Source of the DNA: Rickettsiales bacterium
GTDB taxonomy: Bacteria > Pseudomonadota > Alphaproteobacteria > G027485855
Assembly (NCBI GenBank): GCA_027485855.1
Contig: JAIXQD010000033.1
Coordinates: 186,001 to 250,000, forward strand
Reading direction: 5' to 3'
DNA: 64,000 nt
Shown here: positions 40,720 through 50,512 of the stretch, one piece after another
How positions within the stretch are numbered: the stretch's first letter is position 1
Layout of the letters: each line of letters starts with the position of its first letter
Notes under the pieces: model-generated
The model's database searches: none
Seen by the model: only the letters and a program-made list of their open reading frames with translations
Told to the model about the DNA's origin: nothing
Translations under genes and position numbers: made by a program

Positions 40720-43218
40720 TTAGTAAGGCTCTAACAATCTTTGCCAATAGCGACGCTCGGCCTCGGGCGCGCTTGGGTCATTCACCCGCTCGCGCAGCCA
40801 CATTAAAATATCCCGCGCCACCCGTCGCCCGCCTTCATCTTTTACTGCTTGCCCCTCGCCGCGCATATCAACCATGCTTGCCCGCCCTAAAGGGTCTAGC
40901 GTTTCAGCAGATGCACCGGCAGCGCCTTTGGCCTGCTCCAGCATCTGTTGTTGCATTTGCCGCAAATTATGCAAGGCCCGCGCCTGCTGCACAAGGGCAC
41001 TGCCCGATAAATCTTGCTGAAGGCCACCGGCCGCAGCCTGCATGGCGGCCAAAGCATCTTTTTGTGCGGCTTGGGGCAGGCCCTCTAGCTCTTGCAAAGT
41101 TTGCGCAAGCTTGGATTGCTGCTTTGCCTCGGCCTTAAGGCTGCGCATGGTGGCGGACGCGCCCGCTTGCGACGACAGAGCCTCTGGCGGCTGCGGCAAT
41201 GGCGGCAGGGATTCTCCCAACAACAAACCCAATGCGGCCATATCGGCATCTTTTGCGCCCGTATCTTTGTTGTTGGCCGCTAGCGGTGATGCAGCCGCCA
41301 ATGCCTCAACCTTGCGCATAAGCTCATGTTGTGCAGCGGTAATCGCCTGAATTTGCGCAAGGCCCGGCACCACAGCCTCCTGCCCGCCCAAGCGCAACCC
41401 TTCGAGCAGCGCTTGCAAGCTCTCGGTGCGGGCCAAAGCATCGGCCCTGGCACCCGTTAAACTATCGGCGGCAAGCTCGTTCAGCATGTGTTGAATATCA
41501 CGCGCCGATAGGGCCTTGCCGCCAGGTGTGCCGCCAGCAGCTTCACCCGCCGCTGCGGGTGCTTGCAGCGCCAATTGCTGCATATAATTTTCTAAGGCCG
41601 CGGCTAATTGCTGCAACTGCTTTTGCAGCGCTTGCGGATTAAGCGCCTGCGCTTGCTTTAGCATTTCTTGCAAGCGGCCGAGCTGACGGCGCAGCTGGCT
41701 TTCAGCACTGGCAAGACCGCCTTCTTCCAAGCGCAAAGCCAGCTCCCATAATTGCTGCTGAATGGCTTGCGCTTGCTGCGTCTTTTGGTCGAGCACCATG
41801 CGCAAGGCCGCACTGCGCATAGCTAAATGTGTCAGCGGGTTGTTATCATAATTATTGGGGCGCAGCGTTAGGCCATAAAGCGTTTGCCCGCCAGCTTCGG
41901 CCATGGCTTCGGGCTCGCGCAAATAATCAAGGCGCATCTCGGCAATGGCGCGCGCTAGTGGTTGCACAAACTCACGCTGCGGCAAGCTAAAAACAACCGG
42001 CGCTGTGGTGCTTTGTTGTAAATTACTATCTGTTGCCGTCAATGTTAAGCGCACCTCTTGCCCGCGATAAGGCCAAGCGGCAAGCTCGCTAAAGCTGGTC
42101 AGCTCAACCATGCCAGGCTTTGTGCCACGTGGCGGCGCTGGCAAAACCAACTCAAGCGTGGGCGATGCTTTTACTTTTTCGCTCACTTGCTCGGGGTGCA
42201 GAGCCTCAAGCCGTGCGGTAATGCTGCCAATGCCGTAATCGTCGCTCACCCGATAATGCAGGCGCAAAGTTTGCCGCGCTGAAAGTTCGGGGGCATCAAT
42301 CAGCGCAATTTGTGGGGCTTCGTCGGCTTGCACCTCAATGGCAAAACGCGCCAGCTGTTTCGGCCCTTGTGCTAGTTTAAGCTCGGTATTTTCTAGCAAC
42401 ACGGCCAGCATGCTATAGCCACTGGTCGTTTGCGCCGTCAAAGGCAGGCTTAGCCCATTGACCTGCAACCATGGCGTAAACCAGCCATCGGGCACTTGCA
42501 CATGTAAAATTGAATGCGCGGGCACCGTGACTTTTTCCTGAGTGACTTTTTCCTGACTATCCGCATTTAATAAACGCGGCGGCAAACCGGTTGAGGCAGG
42601 CGGCTCTATCCAGATTTGCACGGCGCCCGAAGAGACCAGCCCATGCGGCATGGGGGGTTGCAGCAGACGCTGCCACTCTTGCCGCGAGCCCGAGGCAGGC
42701 AGCAAAAACACCATCAGCAAAAAGCACAGCAAGGCGGGCATAAGGCGCAGCGGCAAAAGCTTTGGCGCACGCAACCTTGTGAGCAAACCCACCATGCGCG
42801 CCCGATGCGCCTGCCACAAGGGCAGCACGGCCATAGGCCCATGATAAGTTTCGTCCTGCAAGGAGGTGAGCGGCCGATGCGGCAACTGGCTGGCGCGCTC
42901 AACCGCCCGCAAGATGCGCCGCTCATCGGGCCAAGAAATACGCGCTAAAAAAATCAGCCCATAAATAATTGTGCCTATGCCCGCCAATAATAACAGCCAA
43001 TGAAGCGCCAAAGGCATATGGCCAACAAGGTCAAAACGCACTAACAACAGCGCCAGCAAAAGCAGCCCGCATGAGGGCCATAATAACGGCCGCATGGCCC
43101 AAAGACGCATGCCCCAGCGCGTCAGCCAAACACTACGCCGCCAGCGCTTTTTACGCGCCAAAAGACGCGCCAAATCTGTTGGGTTATCAGTAGGGTTGGG
43201 GGGCAAATAATCTGACAA
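40720..43218 (-). CDS. Large membrane protein, TIGR02302/DUF4175 type
   Basis: An 832-residue protein with two or three hydrophobic segments in the first 190 residues ([40 protein letters not shown] and [21 protein letters not shown]). A periplasmic beta-rich region follows, then a long Gln/Ala/Leu coiled-coil region from about 470 ([30 protein letters not shown] in outline). The end, [26 protein letters not shown], is a typical closing motif of this alphaproteobacterial family. Function is not established; a role in envelope integrity is assumed. It is immediately upstream of dapD, a usual arrangement. Confidence 0.85.
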   Translation of the reverse strand: MSDYLPPNPTDNPTDLARLLARKKRWRRSVWLTRWGMRLWAMRPLLWPSCGLLLLALLLVRFDLVGHMPLALHWLLLLAGIGTIIYGLIFLARISWPDERRILRAVERASQLPHRPLTSLQDETYHGPMAVLPLWQAHRARMVGLLTRLRAPKLLPLRLMPALLCFLLMVFLLPASGSRQEWQRLLQPPMPHGLVSSGAVQIWIEPPASTGLPPRLLNADSQEKVTQEKVTVPAHSILHVQVPDGWFTPWLQVNGLSLPLTAQTTSGYSMLAVLLENTELKLAQGPKQLARFAIEVQADEAPQIALIDAPELSARQTLRLHYRVSDDYGIGSITARLEALHPEQVSEKVKASPTLELVLPAPPRGTKPGMVELTSFSELAAWPYRGQEVRLTLTATDSNLQQSTTAPVVFSLPQREFVQPLARAIAEMRLDYLREPEAMAEAGGQTLYGLTLRPNNYDNNPLTHLAMRSAALRMVLDQKTQQAQAIQQQLWELALRLEEGGLASAESQLRRQLGRLQEMLKQAQALNPQALQKQLQQLAAALENYMQQLALQAPAAAGEAAGGTPGGKALSARDIQHMLNELAADSLTGARADALARTESLQALLEGLRLGGQEAVVPGLAQIQAITAAQHELMRKVEALAAASPLAANNKDTGAKDADMAALGLLLGESLPPLPQPPEALSSQAGASATMRSLKAEAKQQSKLAQTLQELEGLPQAAQKDALAAMQAAAGGLQQDLSGSALVQQARALHNLRQMQQQMLEQAKGAAGASAETLDPLGRASMVDMRGEGQAVKDEGGRRVARDILMWLRERVNDPSAPEAERRYWQRLLEPY

Positions 43219-43323
43219 GTGCCGGTCGCCTGCGCTTATGTGCGTAAGCCGTAATTATGCCCATAAAGCCCCTAAGAAGCGCTTAACTTGCCGTGCTTAT
43301 TTGCCGCCAAAACCCACTGCTGT

Positions 43324-43932
43324 TTACGGCTGTATTTGCCAGCTGCCATCAGGGGCAAGGCAGGCCGTGCCAAAGCTGCGCTGAATATTTTGGCCGATAC
43401 GCACATCTGCCGTAAATTCGCGACAGAAACGACCGTTATGATCTGCGCTTTGGCCATAATTTGGCTCGGGCGCATAAACCACTTGGGTTGGCTGCACATA
43501 AACTGTCCGGTGCTGCACTGGTCTTTGATATGTGGGACGATGATACACTTGTTGATAAACAGGCTGCTGGTAAACAGGTTGCGCATAGGCTGGCTCATAC
43601 CAGTTTTGTTGCTGATAAACTTGCTGCTGGTAATGGGCAGCCGGCCCATAAGACCCGCCGCGCCCGCTATTCTCAACCTTATCCAGTGAGCCACCAACCG
43701 ACCGCCCCAAAAGCGTACCCGCAAAAACGCCCGCACCCGTGGCCCAAATATTGCCGCTGCCCGCACCAAATTGATTGCCCAAAAGGCCACCACCCAGTGC
43801 CCCCAAAACCGTGCCGACATCTTCGCGATCAAGGGCAAAAGCTGGCGCCGATAAGGCCATCAGCATAACAGAGGTTACGGCCATAGTTTTAAGAGCAGAT
43901 GTTTTAAGAGCCAATTTTTTAAGGTGGGCCAT
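43324..43932 (-). CDS. Glycine-zipper surface-antigen-like protein (17 kDa antigen type)
   Basis: A 202-residue exported protein. A Sec signal peptide ends near ALSAPAFA. The glycine-zipper segment (VLGALGGGLLGNQFGAGSGN, TGAGVFAGTLLGRSVGGSL) resembles the 17 kDa surface antigen and SlyB proteins. A Tyr/Gln/Pro/Val repeat region follows (PVYQQPVYQQVYHRPTYQRP), and the C-terminal domain CREFTADVRIGQNIQRSFGTAC ends with DGSWQIQP, as in rickettsial 17 kDa antigens. The lipobox Cys is absent. The start at 43932 has AAGGAGAAAAG before it; an upstream start was dropped. Confidence 0.78.
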   Translation of the reverse strand: MAHLKKLALKTSALKTMAVTSVMLMALSAPAFALDREDVGTVLGALGGGLLGNQFGAGSGNIWATGAGVFAGTLLGRSVGGSLDKVENSGRGGSYGPAAHYQQQVYQQQNWYEPAYAQPVYQQPVYQQVYHRPTYQRPVQHRTVYVQPTQVVYAPEPNYGQSADHNGRFCREFTADVRIGQNIQRSFGTACLAPDGSWQIQP

Positions 43933-44009
43933 AAGCTTTTCTCCTTGATATATTGGCATTTGCCAACATCAACACTCTAAGCGCGGCCTATGGCAAAAAA
44001 ATGCTGGCT

Positions 44010-44630
44010 TCAAGGTGTTTTTGCGGCATTTGCGGCTAAAATATGGCGGGCATATATATGGCGAAAAGTCAGGTTAAGCCGCGGCTGTAGCACACGGGCG
44101 CTTTTTGGCAAAGCGTGGCGCCATAATTTTTGACAATCACCCTGCATAATCAATAAGCTACCATGCGATAGCTCAAACACCACACGCCGCTTATCTGGCT
44201 TATGGCGCGGCGCCATCACAAAACGCCGACAAGCCCCAAAACTGAGCGAGGCGATAGTTGGCGCGGGCCCTAACTCTGGCTCATCATCGCTGTGCCAGCC
44301 CATCGCGTCACGGCCATCGCGGTAATAATTAGCCAAAACACTATTAAACGAGGCAGGCGCAAAATCAGCTAAACGGTCACGCAAATACTGTAAAGCAGGT
44401 GTCCAAGGCTGTGGCTGTTGTGTGACCCCCGCATAAGTATAAACCGCACCCGCATCGCCATGCCATGCCGTAAGGCGCGGCTCATTGTGCCACACACCAA
44501 AAACCCGCACTTGCTTTTGCGCCAATGGCAATTCATGCAGCAGGCGCTGAAAAATTTCATCGGCCTGTAGCTTAGGAATAAAATCTTTAATAAAATTTAC
44601 TGGTGGGGGCAGCAATGCGTCAGAAACCAA
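44010..44630 (-). CDS. alkB: AlkB-family Fe(II)/2-oxoglutarate DNA/RNA demethylase
   Basis: A 206-residue AlkB2/3-like protein. MGWHSDDEPELG has the H-x-D pair, LWRHALPK the distal His, and RVLQPRLNLTFRHI the two Arg that bind 2-oxoglutarate. LANYYRDGRDAMGWHSDDE and IASLSFGACRRFVM are the standard core. It would reverse 1-methyladenine and 3-methylcytosine damage. The start used is a TTG at 44630, which overlaps the upstream DUF3137 gene by 11 bases. This family is distinct from the oxygenase-like proteins in the accessory blocks. Confidence 0.9.
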   Translation of the reverse strand: MVSDALLPPPVNFIKDFIPKLQADEIFQRLLHELPLAQKQVRVFGVWHNEPRLTAWHGDAGAVYTYAGVTQQPQPWTPALQYLRDRLADFAPASFNSVLANYYRDGRDAMGWHSDDEPELGPAPTIASLSFGACRRFVMAPRHKPDKRRVVFELSHGSLLIMQGDCQKLWRHALPKSARVLQPRLNLTFRHIYARHILAANAAKTP

Positions 44631-45615
44631 TATCTTGCTCCAATTTTAGCGTGGCAATAATGTCTAAGAGCAAGTCAAGCTCTTGCACAAAACGCCGGGC
44701 CTCTGCAATAAAATCAAGCCGACGAAAGGCCGAGCCCATGGCAAAATAGGCCCGATGATCGGGCAGCGCTAACAACAAATGGCCGTCAATAAAAGCGGCT
44801 GATAATTTTTTCCAGACCTTACTTAAATCTTTCAAGCGCTGCATAAATGCCGTGGTCAGCAAATAGCGCGCCTCTATTTGGTCGGTGCCAAAAACCTGAA
44901 AAAGCTGCTCAAACTCTGGGTCTTCCAGCACCACACGTTGCCCCGCAAAAGCAAAGCTGTGCAAAAAATTAAACAGGCCGGCATCACGCGCCAAAATGGT
45001 GCGGCCCACAAATTTTTTATGACAAGCAAAACGCGCCAACAGCCCACGATACACAGTCACATATTCTTGCCGGCGGCGGCCTTTGCTATCGATGCGTTCC
45101 TCTATGCGCCTTAAATGCCACTCGCCTATATCTAGCGCCACGCCTTGCCAAGCGCCGTGAAAATAATCATCGCACTCTTTTGTATCATAGTCAGGCAGCA
45201 GGCCCGATTTATCAAAAGGAGCCAAACTCATGCCGCCACTTTGCCAAGTAATGCCACTATAGGCTGGCAATAATTGCTGCAAAAGCTGTTGTGCGCCCTC
45301 GGCTTGGAAGCGTGTCACCTTGGCATAAGACCAAAATAAAGCGCCCATGGCCGCAATTATCATAAACGGCATAAGCCATTCGCGCCCACCAGGCCAAAGC
45401 ACAAAAACATAAATTGAGGCAAGCAAAAGCGGCAAAGACACACCGAGCGACCAACGCCAAAACCGACCAACAACCTCTTGCCGTTGCGCTTCAAGCGTTG
45501 CCGCCAGCGGGGTAATTTGTGTGGCAATAATTTTCTCAATAACGTCTTGCCGCAATAAATCGGCAGACCCTGCGGCAGGCCTATCCGACACTGGCGCACC
45601 AGCGCAAAATAGCAT
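44620..45615 (-). CDS. DUF3137 membrane protein, second copy
   Basis: A 331-residue protein with two adjacent membrane helices (FWRWSLGVSLPLLLASIYVFVLW and MPFMIIAAMGALFWSYAKV) after a short cytoplasmic start. The DUF3137 domain follows: YSGITWQSGGMSLAPFDKSGLLPDYD, DDYFHGAWQGVALDIGEWHL, RRQEYVTVYRGLLARFACHKKFVGRTILARD. Function is unknown, but the family is often beside LemA. The start at 45615 has AAAGAG upstream and overlaps the upstream gene by 35 bases; a GTG at 45594 is an alternative. Confidence 0.75.
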   Translation of the reverse strand: MLFCAGAPVSDRPAAGSADLLRQDVIEKIIATQITPLAATLEAQRQEVVGRFWRWSLGVSLPLLLASIYVFVLWPGGREWLMPFMIIAAMGALFWSYAKVTRFQAEGAQQLLQQLLPAYSGITWQSGGMSLAPFDKSGLLPDYDTKECDDYFHGAWQGVALDIGEWHLRRIEERIDSKGRRRQEYVTVYRGLLARFACHKKFVGRTILARDAGLFNFLHSFAFAGQRVVLEDPEFEQLFQVFGTDQIEARYLLTTAFMQRLKDLSKVWKKLSAAFIDGHLLLALPDHRAYFAMGSAFRRLDFIAEARRFVQELDLLLDIIATLKLEQDIGF

Positions 45616-46444
45616 TAAACTCTTTTTCGGCGCGGGTTTCGGCATCCTGCCCCAGATGCGCGGTTAAAATAGACAGGCTTGGCGATAACGGGTTCGGACG
45701 CGGCAACAGCAGCAGCACATAGCCCGCCACAAAACCAACCGCAAGCCCGGGCCAGAATTTAGCCAAATGAACCAACGCCGCCGCAAAATCGGCATTCAGC
45801 AATTGCCGCGCATCTTTGGCATCGGTGGCATAAAGGCTAAAATCTTCGGGGGTGTAGGCACTGCCGGTAATTAAAGGCAAACCCACCGCTGGCGCCGCCA
45901 CATATTTATATTGCGCCGGCTTATGCAGCAACAAAATGCGCCCGCTTATCGCTTGCAATTGCGGGTGGTTGGTTTGTGTCAATTGCGCTATCAGCCAATA
46001 TGTTTTTACCGACCTGCCCGCGGCATCACGCGCTGGCCATATTTGCGAAAATTGCAGCTCTTGCACGCCGCGCTGGCCTTGTTGCAAACCATAGGTGCGC
46101 GGCTCGGGCGCTTGGCTGAACATGCCCAATAAGCGCCACAAGCCAATATCTATGCCGCGCTCAGGCACAGAGCGCCAAAACCCGCCCATTTGTGCCAAGA
46201 GCAATAACAGCGCATCTTCAGTGGTTTGACAGGCCAAAGCCAAAGGCTGGCGCAACACATAAAGCCCCGCCAGCAACAGGGCGGTAAAAAATACAATATC
46301 AAACAGCCCGCTAAAATCTGGCTTAAGCACAAACAGCGCCGCCAAAAACACCGCAACAACAGCCAATAACCGTATAAAAAATGCACGCAACATGAGCAAG
46401 CGCGTAGCATCAAGCTGCGTATGAACCGGTTGAAAATCTAGCAT
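45581..46444 (-). CDS. DUF3137-like membrane protein, first copy
   Basis: A 287-residue protein with two N-terminal helices (FIRLLAVVAVFLAALFVL, DIVFFTALLLAGLYVL) and a third near 235-255 (LAVGFVAGYVLLLL). The soluble part has RTYGLQQGQRGVQELQFSQIWPA and AQYKYVAAPAVGLPLITGSAY, which compare with the next gene in layout more than sequence, so the family call is weaker. It starts 17 bases after the lemA stop, giving lemA-DUF3137-DUF3137 as one operon. Confidence 0.6.
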   Translation of the reverse strand: MLDFQPVHTQLDATRLLMLRAFFIRLLAVVAVFLAALFVLKPDFSGLFDIVFFTALLLAGLYVLRQPLALACQTTEDALLLLLAQMGGFWRSVPERGIDIGLWRLLGMFSQAPEPRTYGLQQGQRGVQELQFSQIWPARDAAGRSVKTYWLIAQLTQTNHPQLQAISGRILLLHKPAQYKYVAAPAVGLPLITGSAYTPEDFSLYATDAKDARQLLNADFAAALVHLAKFWPGLAVGFVAGYVLLLLPRPNPLSPSLSILTAHLGQDAETRAEKEFNAILRWCASVG

Positions 46445-46461
46445 TGCGACACTCTTAAAAA

Positions 46462-47022
46462 TTATCGGCGTAAAAATTGATCGGCATCGATGGGCGCTTT
46501 TGCGGCTTGCTCGGCCTCATAAAGCGGCATTTCCGCAACTTTAGCGAGCGACGCTATAATACTGCCCGGAAAAATATGCACCGCATTATTTAAGCTGTTA
46601 ACAGCGGCATTATAAAAGCGGCGAGCAGCACTGATATTTTCCTCAACCTCGTTAAAGGTCTGCATCGATTGCAGCATTGGCTGGTCGGACTTAAGCATCG
46701 GGTAGGCCTCCATCTGCACTTGCAGCCGGCCCAAAGCCCCACTTAAAGACTGCTCAACATTAAAGCGCGCCGCAACATCACTGGTGTTGCATAAATCCAT
46801 AGCTTGACTGCGCAACTTGGTTACTTCGGTGAGCAAAGCCTGCTCATGCTCCATAAAGCGCTGGGCAATTTTGAGGATATTGGGGATAAGGTCGTGGCGG
46901 CGGCGCAGCTGCACATCAATGCCCGATAATGCCTCACGCGCCTTGTTACGGCGCAGAATCAGCACCACATACCAGCCATAGCCCAGGGCCACAACTACGC
47001 TTAAAACCATCAGCAGATCCAT
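46462..47022 (-). CDS. lemA: LemA family protein
   Basis: A 186-residue protein with an N-terminal membrane helix (LLMVLSVVVALGYGWYVVLIL) and a helical domain outside. ALSGIDVQLRRRHDLIPNILKI is the family signature; EENISAARRFYNAAVNSLNNAVHIFPGSIIA and MPLYEAE follow. LemA proteins are of uncertain role, tied to cell envelope. First gene of the operon with the DUF3137 pair. Confidence 0.93.
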   Translation of the reverse strand: MDLLMVLSVVVALGYGWYVVLILRRNKAREALSGIDVQLRRRHDLIPNILKIAQRFMEHEQALLTEVTKLRSQAMDLCNTSDVAARFNVEQSLSGALGRLQVQMEAYPMLKSDQPMLQSMQTFNEVEENISAARRFYNAAVNSLNNAVHIFPGSIIASLAKVAEMPLYEAEQAAKAPIDADQFLRR

Positions 47023-47092
47023 GCTGCCCCTCCCCCAAACTTATGGCCCTATAAACACCACCAGCCTGCACACCGACCGATGCCAAATAGGC

Positions 47093-47121
47093 TTGGTTAA
47101 TTTGTTGCGCCTATATATAAA
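47093..47121 (+). promoter_or_regulatory. Promoter upstream of rsmE
   Basis: TTGGTT (47093-47098) and TATAAA (47116-47121) with 17 bases between them. The leader before the rsmE start would be about 70 bases. Confidence 0.55.
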
Positions 47122-47197
47122 GGAACTGCATTAAGAAGTATCAAATATTCCGCATCTATTTTAGGCGAAGCACTATTAGGCGCATATATATCAGGTC

Positions 47198-47902
47198 ATG
47201 ACACCCAGACTTTACCAACCAGCCCCCATTCTTAAGCCGTTGCATAAACTCGATGCCGCGCAAAGCCACTATTTATGCACAGTCTTGCGGCTGCGCACCG
47301 GCGATAAAGTCAGCATATTTAACGAGAAAGAGGGCGAATGGCAGGCGAAGTTGCAGGTTAATGGTAAAAATGTAACGCTACTGATTGAAAATTGCCTGCG
47401 CCCAGCCGCGCCCGAAACTGGCCCGCAATTGTTATTTGCGCCGCTCAAACGTGCCGCGCAAGAATGGCTGGTTGAAAAAGCAACCGAACTGGGCGTGGCC
47501 AGCTTTCAGCCCGTATTTATGCAACATAGCCATGTGCGCGACATTAACCTAGAGCGCTGCCACAACATTAGCCGTGAAGCGGCCGAGCAATGCGAGCGCC
47601 TGACTTTGCCGCATTGGCACACACCCAAAAGCCTCACTGAAATTTTAAGCCACTGGCCCAAGGGTCAGACGCTGTTTTATGGCTATGAGCGCAGCGATGC
47701 CCCAAGGCCGCATCAATTACCCGGCCTCAGCAATCACAACAGTGGCGCTTATAGTATTTTGGTGGGCCCCGAAGGCGGCTTTGCCACAGATGAGCTTGCA
47801 CAACTGGCCAAAATGCCAGAAACTCAGCCCATCAGTTTGGGGCCGCGCATTTTGCGGGCCGAAACCGCTGCTTTGGCACTGTTGGCCAGCTTAGCCCGCT
47901 AA
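47198..47902 (+). CDS. rsmE: 16S rRNA m3U1498 methyltransferase RsmE
   Basis: A 234-residue SPOUT methyltransferase. The N-terminal PUA-like part (HYLCTVLRLRTGDKVSIFNEKEGEW) precedes the knotted domain with PLKRAAQEWLVEKATELGV, EAAEQCERLTLPHW, VGPEGGFATDE and LGPRILRAETAALALL. The last two form the SAM-binding knot. Start has CAGG about 5 bases upstream. gshA is 32 bases downstream, and both are likely transcribed from the promoter at 47093. Confidence 0.95.
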   Translation: MTPRLYQPAPILKPLHKLDAAQSHYLCTVLRLRTGDKVSIFNEKEGEWQAKLQVNGKNVTLLIENCLRPAAPETGPQLLFAPLKRAAQEWLVEKATELGVASFQPVFMQHSHVRDINLERCHNISREAAEQCERLTLPHWHTPKSLTEILSHWPKGQTLFYGYERSDAPRPHQLPGLSNHNSGAYSILVGPEGGFATDELAQLAKMPETQPISLGPRILRAETAALALLASLAR

Positions 47903-47934
47903 TTTTTTGCACATACAAACTTAGGATTTTTTTC

Positions 47935-49299
47935 GTGTCGATACCACAAGCCACCAGTCAGGAAATCATCACTGCTAAAAAGCAGCTGATTGACTATATG
48001 GCCGCCGGCTGCAAGCCAAAAACACAATGGCGCATCGGCACCGAGCACGAGAAATTTGCCTATCGCCGCGCCGATTTAGCGCCACTGGCCTATGAGGGCG
48101 CAGTGAGTATCTCGGCGCTGCTGAAAGGCTTTGAGCGCTTCGGCTGGCAACCGCTGCGCGAGGGCCATAACATTATTGGCCTGCATCGTGGCGGCGCCAG
48201 CATCAGCCTTGAGCCGGGCGGCCAGTTTGAGCTTTCTGGTGCACCGCTCGCCACTTTGCATGAGGTCGCAGCCGAGCTCGCTCAACACCAAAACGAAATT
48301 CACGCCATCGCCAGCCCGCTTGATATTGGCTTTGCCGCTTTGGGCTTTCACCCCTTAGCCAGCCGCGAGGCCATGCCATGGATGCCCAAAGGCCGCTATA
48401 GCATTATGCGTCAATATATGCCGCAGCAAGGCGCATTGGGGCTGGATATGATGCTGCGCACCTGCACCGTGCAGGTTAATCTTGATTTTGCCAGCGAAGC
48501 CGACATGGTGCAAAAAATGCGCGTGGCACTGGCATTGCAACCGGTGGCCATGGCGCTGTTTGCCACCTCGCCTTTTTATGAGGGCCAACCGGCAGGATAT
48601 ATTTCCTATCGCAACCAAATTTGGACCGATGTTGACCCACAACGCAGTGGCCAAATATCTTTTGCCTTTGCGCCAGATTTTGGCTTTGAGCGTTATGTCG
48701 ATTATGCGCTTGATGTGCCAATGTATTTTGTTTATCGCCAAGGCAAATATATTTCGGCTTCTGGCCAATCTTTCCGCGATTTTATGGCGGGTCGTTTGCC
48801 AGCGCTACCAGGGGAATATCCGATTTTATCTGATTGGGCCGATCACCTCACCACGCTTTTCCCTGATGTGCGGCTTAAACAGTTTTTAGAAATGCGCGGC
48901 GCCGATAGTGGCCCGCCTGCCATGCTGAATGCGCTGCCCGCTTTCTGGACGGGGTTACTTTATGAGCAAGGCGCGCTCAATGATGCCACCGAGCTGGTCA
49001 AAGATTGGGACCCCGAAAGCTTGCAACAATTGCGCCATGACGCAACGCAACTCGGCTTAATGGCCAGCATCAAAGGTCAAAGCCTGCAAGACATTGCGCT
49101 TAAGACGGTAAAAATATCGCAACTAGGCTTGCGGCGTCGCGCCCACCGGCTTAATGGTGGCGCCGACGAAAGCCGCTACCTTGAGCCGCTGTTTATCATC
49201 GCTGAAAGCGGGCTAAACCTAGCCGCCGAATGGCTGGTAAAATACCAAACCGACTGGCAGCACGATGTGCGCCCCGTTTTTGCGGCGGCTAATTTCTAA
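47935..49299 (+). CDS. gshA: Glutamate-cysteine ligase, plant/alphaproteobacterial type
   Basis: A 454-residue enzyme making gamma-glutamylcysteine from Glu, Cys and ATP, the first step of glutathione synthesis. The GTG start has TTAGGA upstream. WRIGTEHEKFAYRR is the ATP and metal region, GHNIIGLHRGGASISLEPGGQFELSGAP the substrate region, and MRQYMPQQGALGLDMMLRTCTVQVNLDF the core motif. The family is type 3 (plant chloroplast and alphaproteobacteria), different from E. coli GshA. The glutathione S-transferase at 32257 uses the product. Confidence 0.94.
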   Translation: MSIPQATSQEIITAKKQLIDYMAAGCKPKTQWRIGTEHEKFAYRRADLAPLAYEGAVSISALLKGFERFGWQPLREGHNIIGLHRGGASISLEPGGQFELSGAPLATLHEVAAELAQHQNEIHAIASPLDIGFAALGFHPLASREAMPWMPKGRYSIMRQYMPQQGALGLDMMLRTCTVQVNLDFASEADMVQKMRVALALQPVAMALFATSPFYEGQPAGYISYRNQIWTDVDPQRSGQISFAFAPDFGFERYVDYALDVPMYFVYRQGKYISASGQSFRDFMAGRLPALPGEYPILSDWADHLTTLFPDVRLKQFLEMRGADSGPPAMLNALPAFWTGLLYEQGALNDATELVKDWDPESLQQLRHDATQLGLMASIKGQSLQDIALKTVKISQLGLRRRAHRLNGGADESRYLEPLFIIAESGLNLAAEWLVKYQTDWQHDVRPVFAAANF

Positions 49300-49321
49300 T
49301 ATAACTAATCCGGTGACTCTG

Positions 49322-49801
49322 TTAATCTGGCGTATTGGCCATTAAATTTAACTGCCGCAATAATGGCCGTGGGCGCAATTCATCGGCAGGCAATAGCACT
49401 GCGAGCTGATTAAGCACCAGCTCTAATAAATTATCTTGCCCTGCTCTACCCAGTACAAATTGCGGGCCACGGTTTTGCAATTCAGTGATGATGCGTTCAG
49501 GCGAGGTCTCGGCGGTGGCAATCGCATCAACCCCCGCTTTGGTTTGCAGCGGCAAACGATAAAGATGCGGCACAGCTTGACGCTGCACACACAGCAGCAA
49601 AATAACATCATGCAGCGCCAGCGCCGCAAGACTCGCTGCGGGTAGTGGCGTCATTTGCGCCACCACACGCCCGGCCATGTGCAAAGTTAAAGCGGGCGGA
49701 TGCAGCAAAGCATTGCCCGCAACGCGCTGGGCTGCGGGCAATTCGGCCAGCAGCAAGGGCGGCTTTGATGGGTGCAAAAGCAAAGTCATGTGATGCAGCA
49801 T
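49322..49801 (-). CDS. Uncharacterised protein, Leu/Ala/Pro-rich
   Basis: A 159-residue ORF with unclear start. Candidates are a TTG at 49837, ATG at 49801 and ATG at 49789; none has a good ribosome binding site. The product is Leu-, Ala- and Pro-rich (PPLLLAELPAAQRVAGNALLHPPALTL) with a helical C-terminus (DNLLELVLNQLAVLLPADEL). No family is recognised, and codon use is less convincing than in its neighbours, so it could be non-coding. It lies between gshA and coaD. Confidence 0.4.
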   Translation of the reverse strand: MLHHMTLLLHPSKPPLLLAELPAAQRVAGNALLHPPALTLHMAGRVVAQMTPLPAASLAALALHDVILLLCVQRQAVPHLYRLPLQTKAGVDAIATAETSPERIITELQNRGPQFVLGRAGQDNLLELVLNQLAVLLPADELRPRPLLRQLNLMANTPD

Positions 49802-49891
49802 AGGCAAACTGTGCCAGAGGCCGTTTAAAAAAGGCAAAAGTAATGCGGCAATTAAACTTAAATGCGCTAGAATTAAAAAAACATTTTGCCG

Positions 49892-50512
49892 CTAAGGGCT
49901 TGGTTTGCCTGCATTCGCAGCGCCACCCGCACTGCCATATTTTTGTAATAATTTTTTATAGACCGCTTCTGGCACATAGCGGCGCACTTGCTGCTCCCAG
50001 CCATCAAACCCAACCATGCCGCGCACAGCCGAGCTGGAAATTTCGGCCTGATGGCGCTCGGTGGGCAGCCAAACATGAATAAGCGGCGCCACACCCAAGG
50101 TTTTGGCCACACCCTCATTTTGCAGCATTAAAGTATATTCAGATGATAAATCGCCCGCATCTCTGATGCCTCTTATCAATACGCCTGCGCCGCGCTTATG
50201 CGCATAGGCTACTAAAAACTCGCCGCTATAATGGCAGATCTCAACATTATTCAGCTTAAACTGGCGCTTAATATCGGCCAGCATGCATAGGCGCTCTTCA
50301 ACACTAAAGGCGCAATTTGTTTTAGCGGGGTTGGTGCCAACGGCCACCAGCACTTTATCATACATGAGCGCGGCGCGTTTAATCACCTGCACATGCCCCA
50401 AGGTGGGCGGGTCAAACGAGCCTGCATACATGGCCACACGCGGTGACGCGCTAAGATTATTTGCCACTGGCGTTTTTGGCATAGACCCCGGAATGTTAGT
50501 ATTTGCGCTCAT
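49892..50512 (-). CDS. coaD: Phosphopantetheine adenylyltransferase
   Basis: A 206-residue nucleotidyltransferase of CoA synthesis. YAGSFDPPTLGHVQVIKRA contains the T/H-x-G-H motif, LIRGIRDAGDLSSEYTLMLQN the second, and ISSSAVRGM the last. It is longer than the usual 160 residues because of an N-terminal extension and a Gly/Ala tail. GIRDAGDLSSEY departs somewhat from the usual GLRAVSDFEYE, so a relaxed homologue is possible. Start 50512 overlaps the upstream stop by four bases (ATGA). Confidence 0.85.
   Translation of the reverse strand: MSANTNIPGSMPKTPVANNLSASPRVAMYAGSFDPPTLGHVQVIKRAALMYDKVLVAVGTNPAKTNCAFSVEERLCMLADIKRQFKLNNVEICHYSGEFLVAYAHKRGAGVLIRGIRDAGDLSSEYTLMLQNEGVAKTLGVAPLIHVWLPTERHQAEISSSAVRGMVGFDGWEQQVRRYVPEAVYKKLLQKYGSAGGAANAGKPSP

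Noticed and set aside
43272..43838. 188-codon minus-strand ORF overlapping the surface-antigen gene
   Set aside because: Different frame of the same strand, without signal peptide or domain; the 43324-43932 frame has both.
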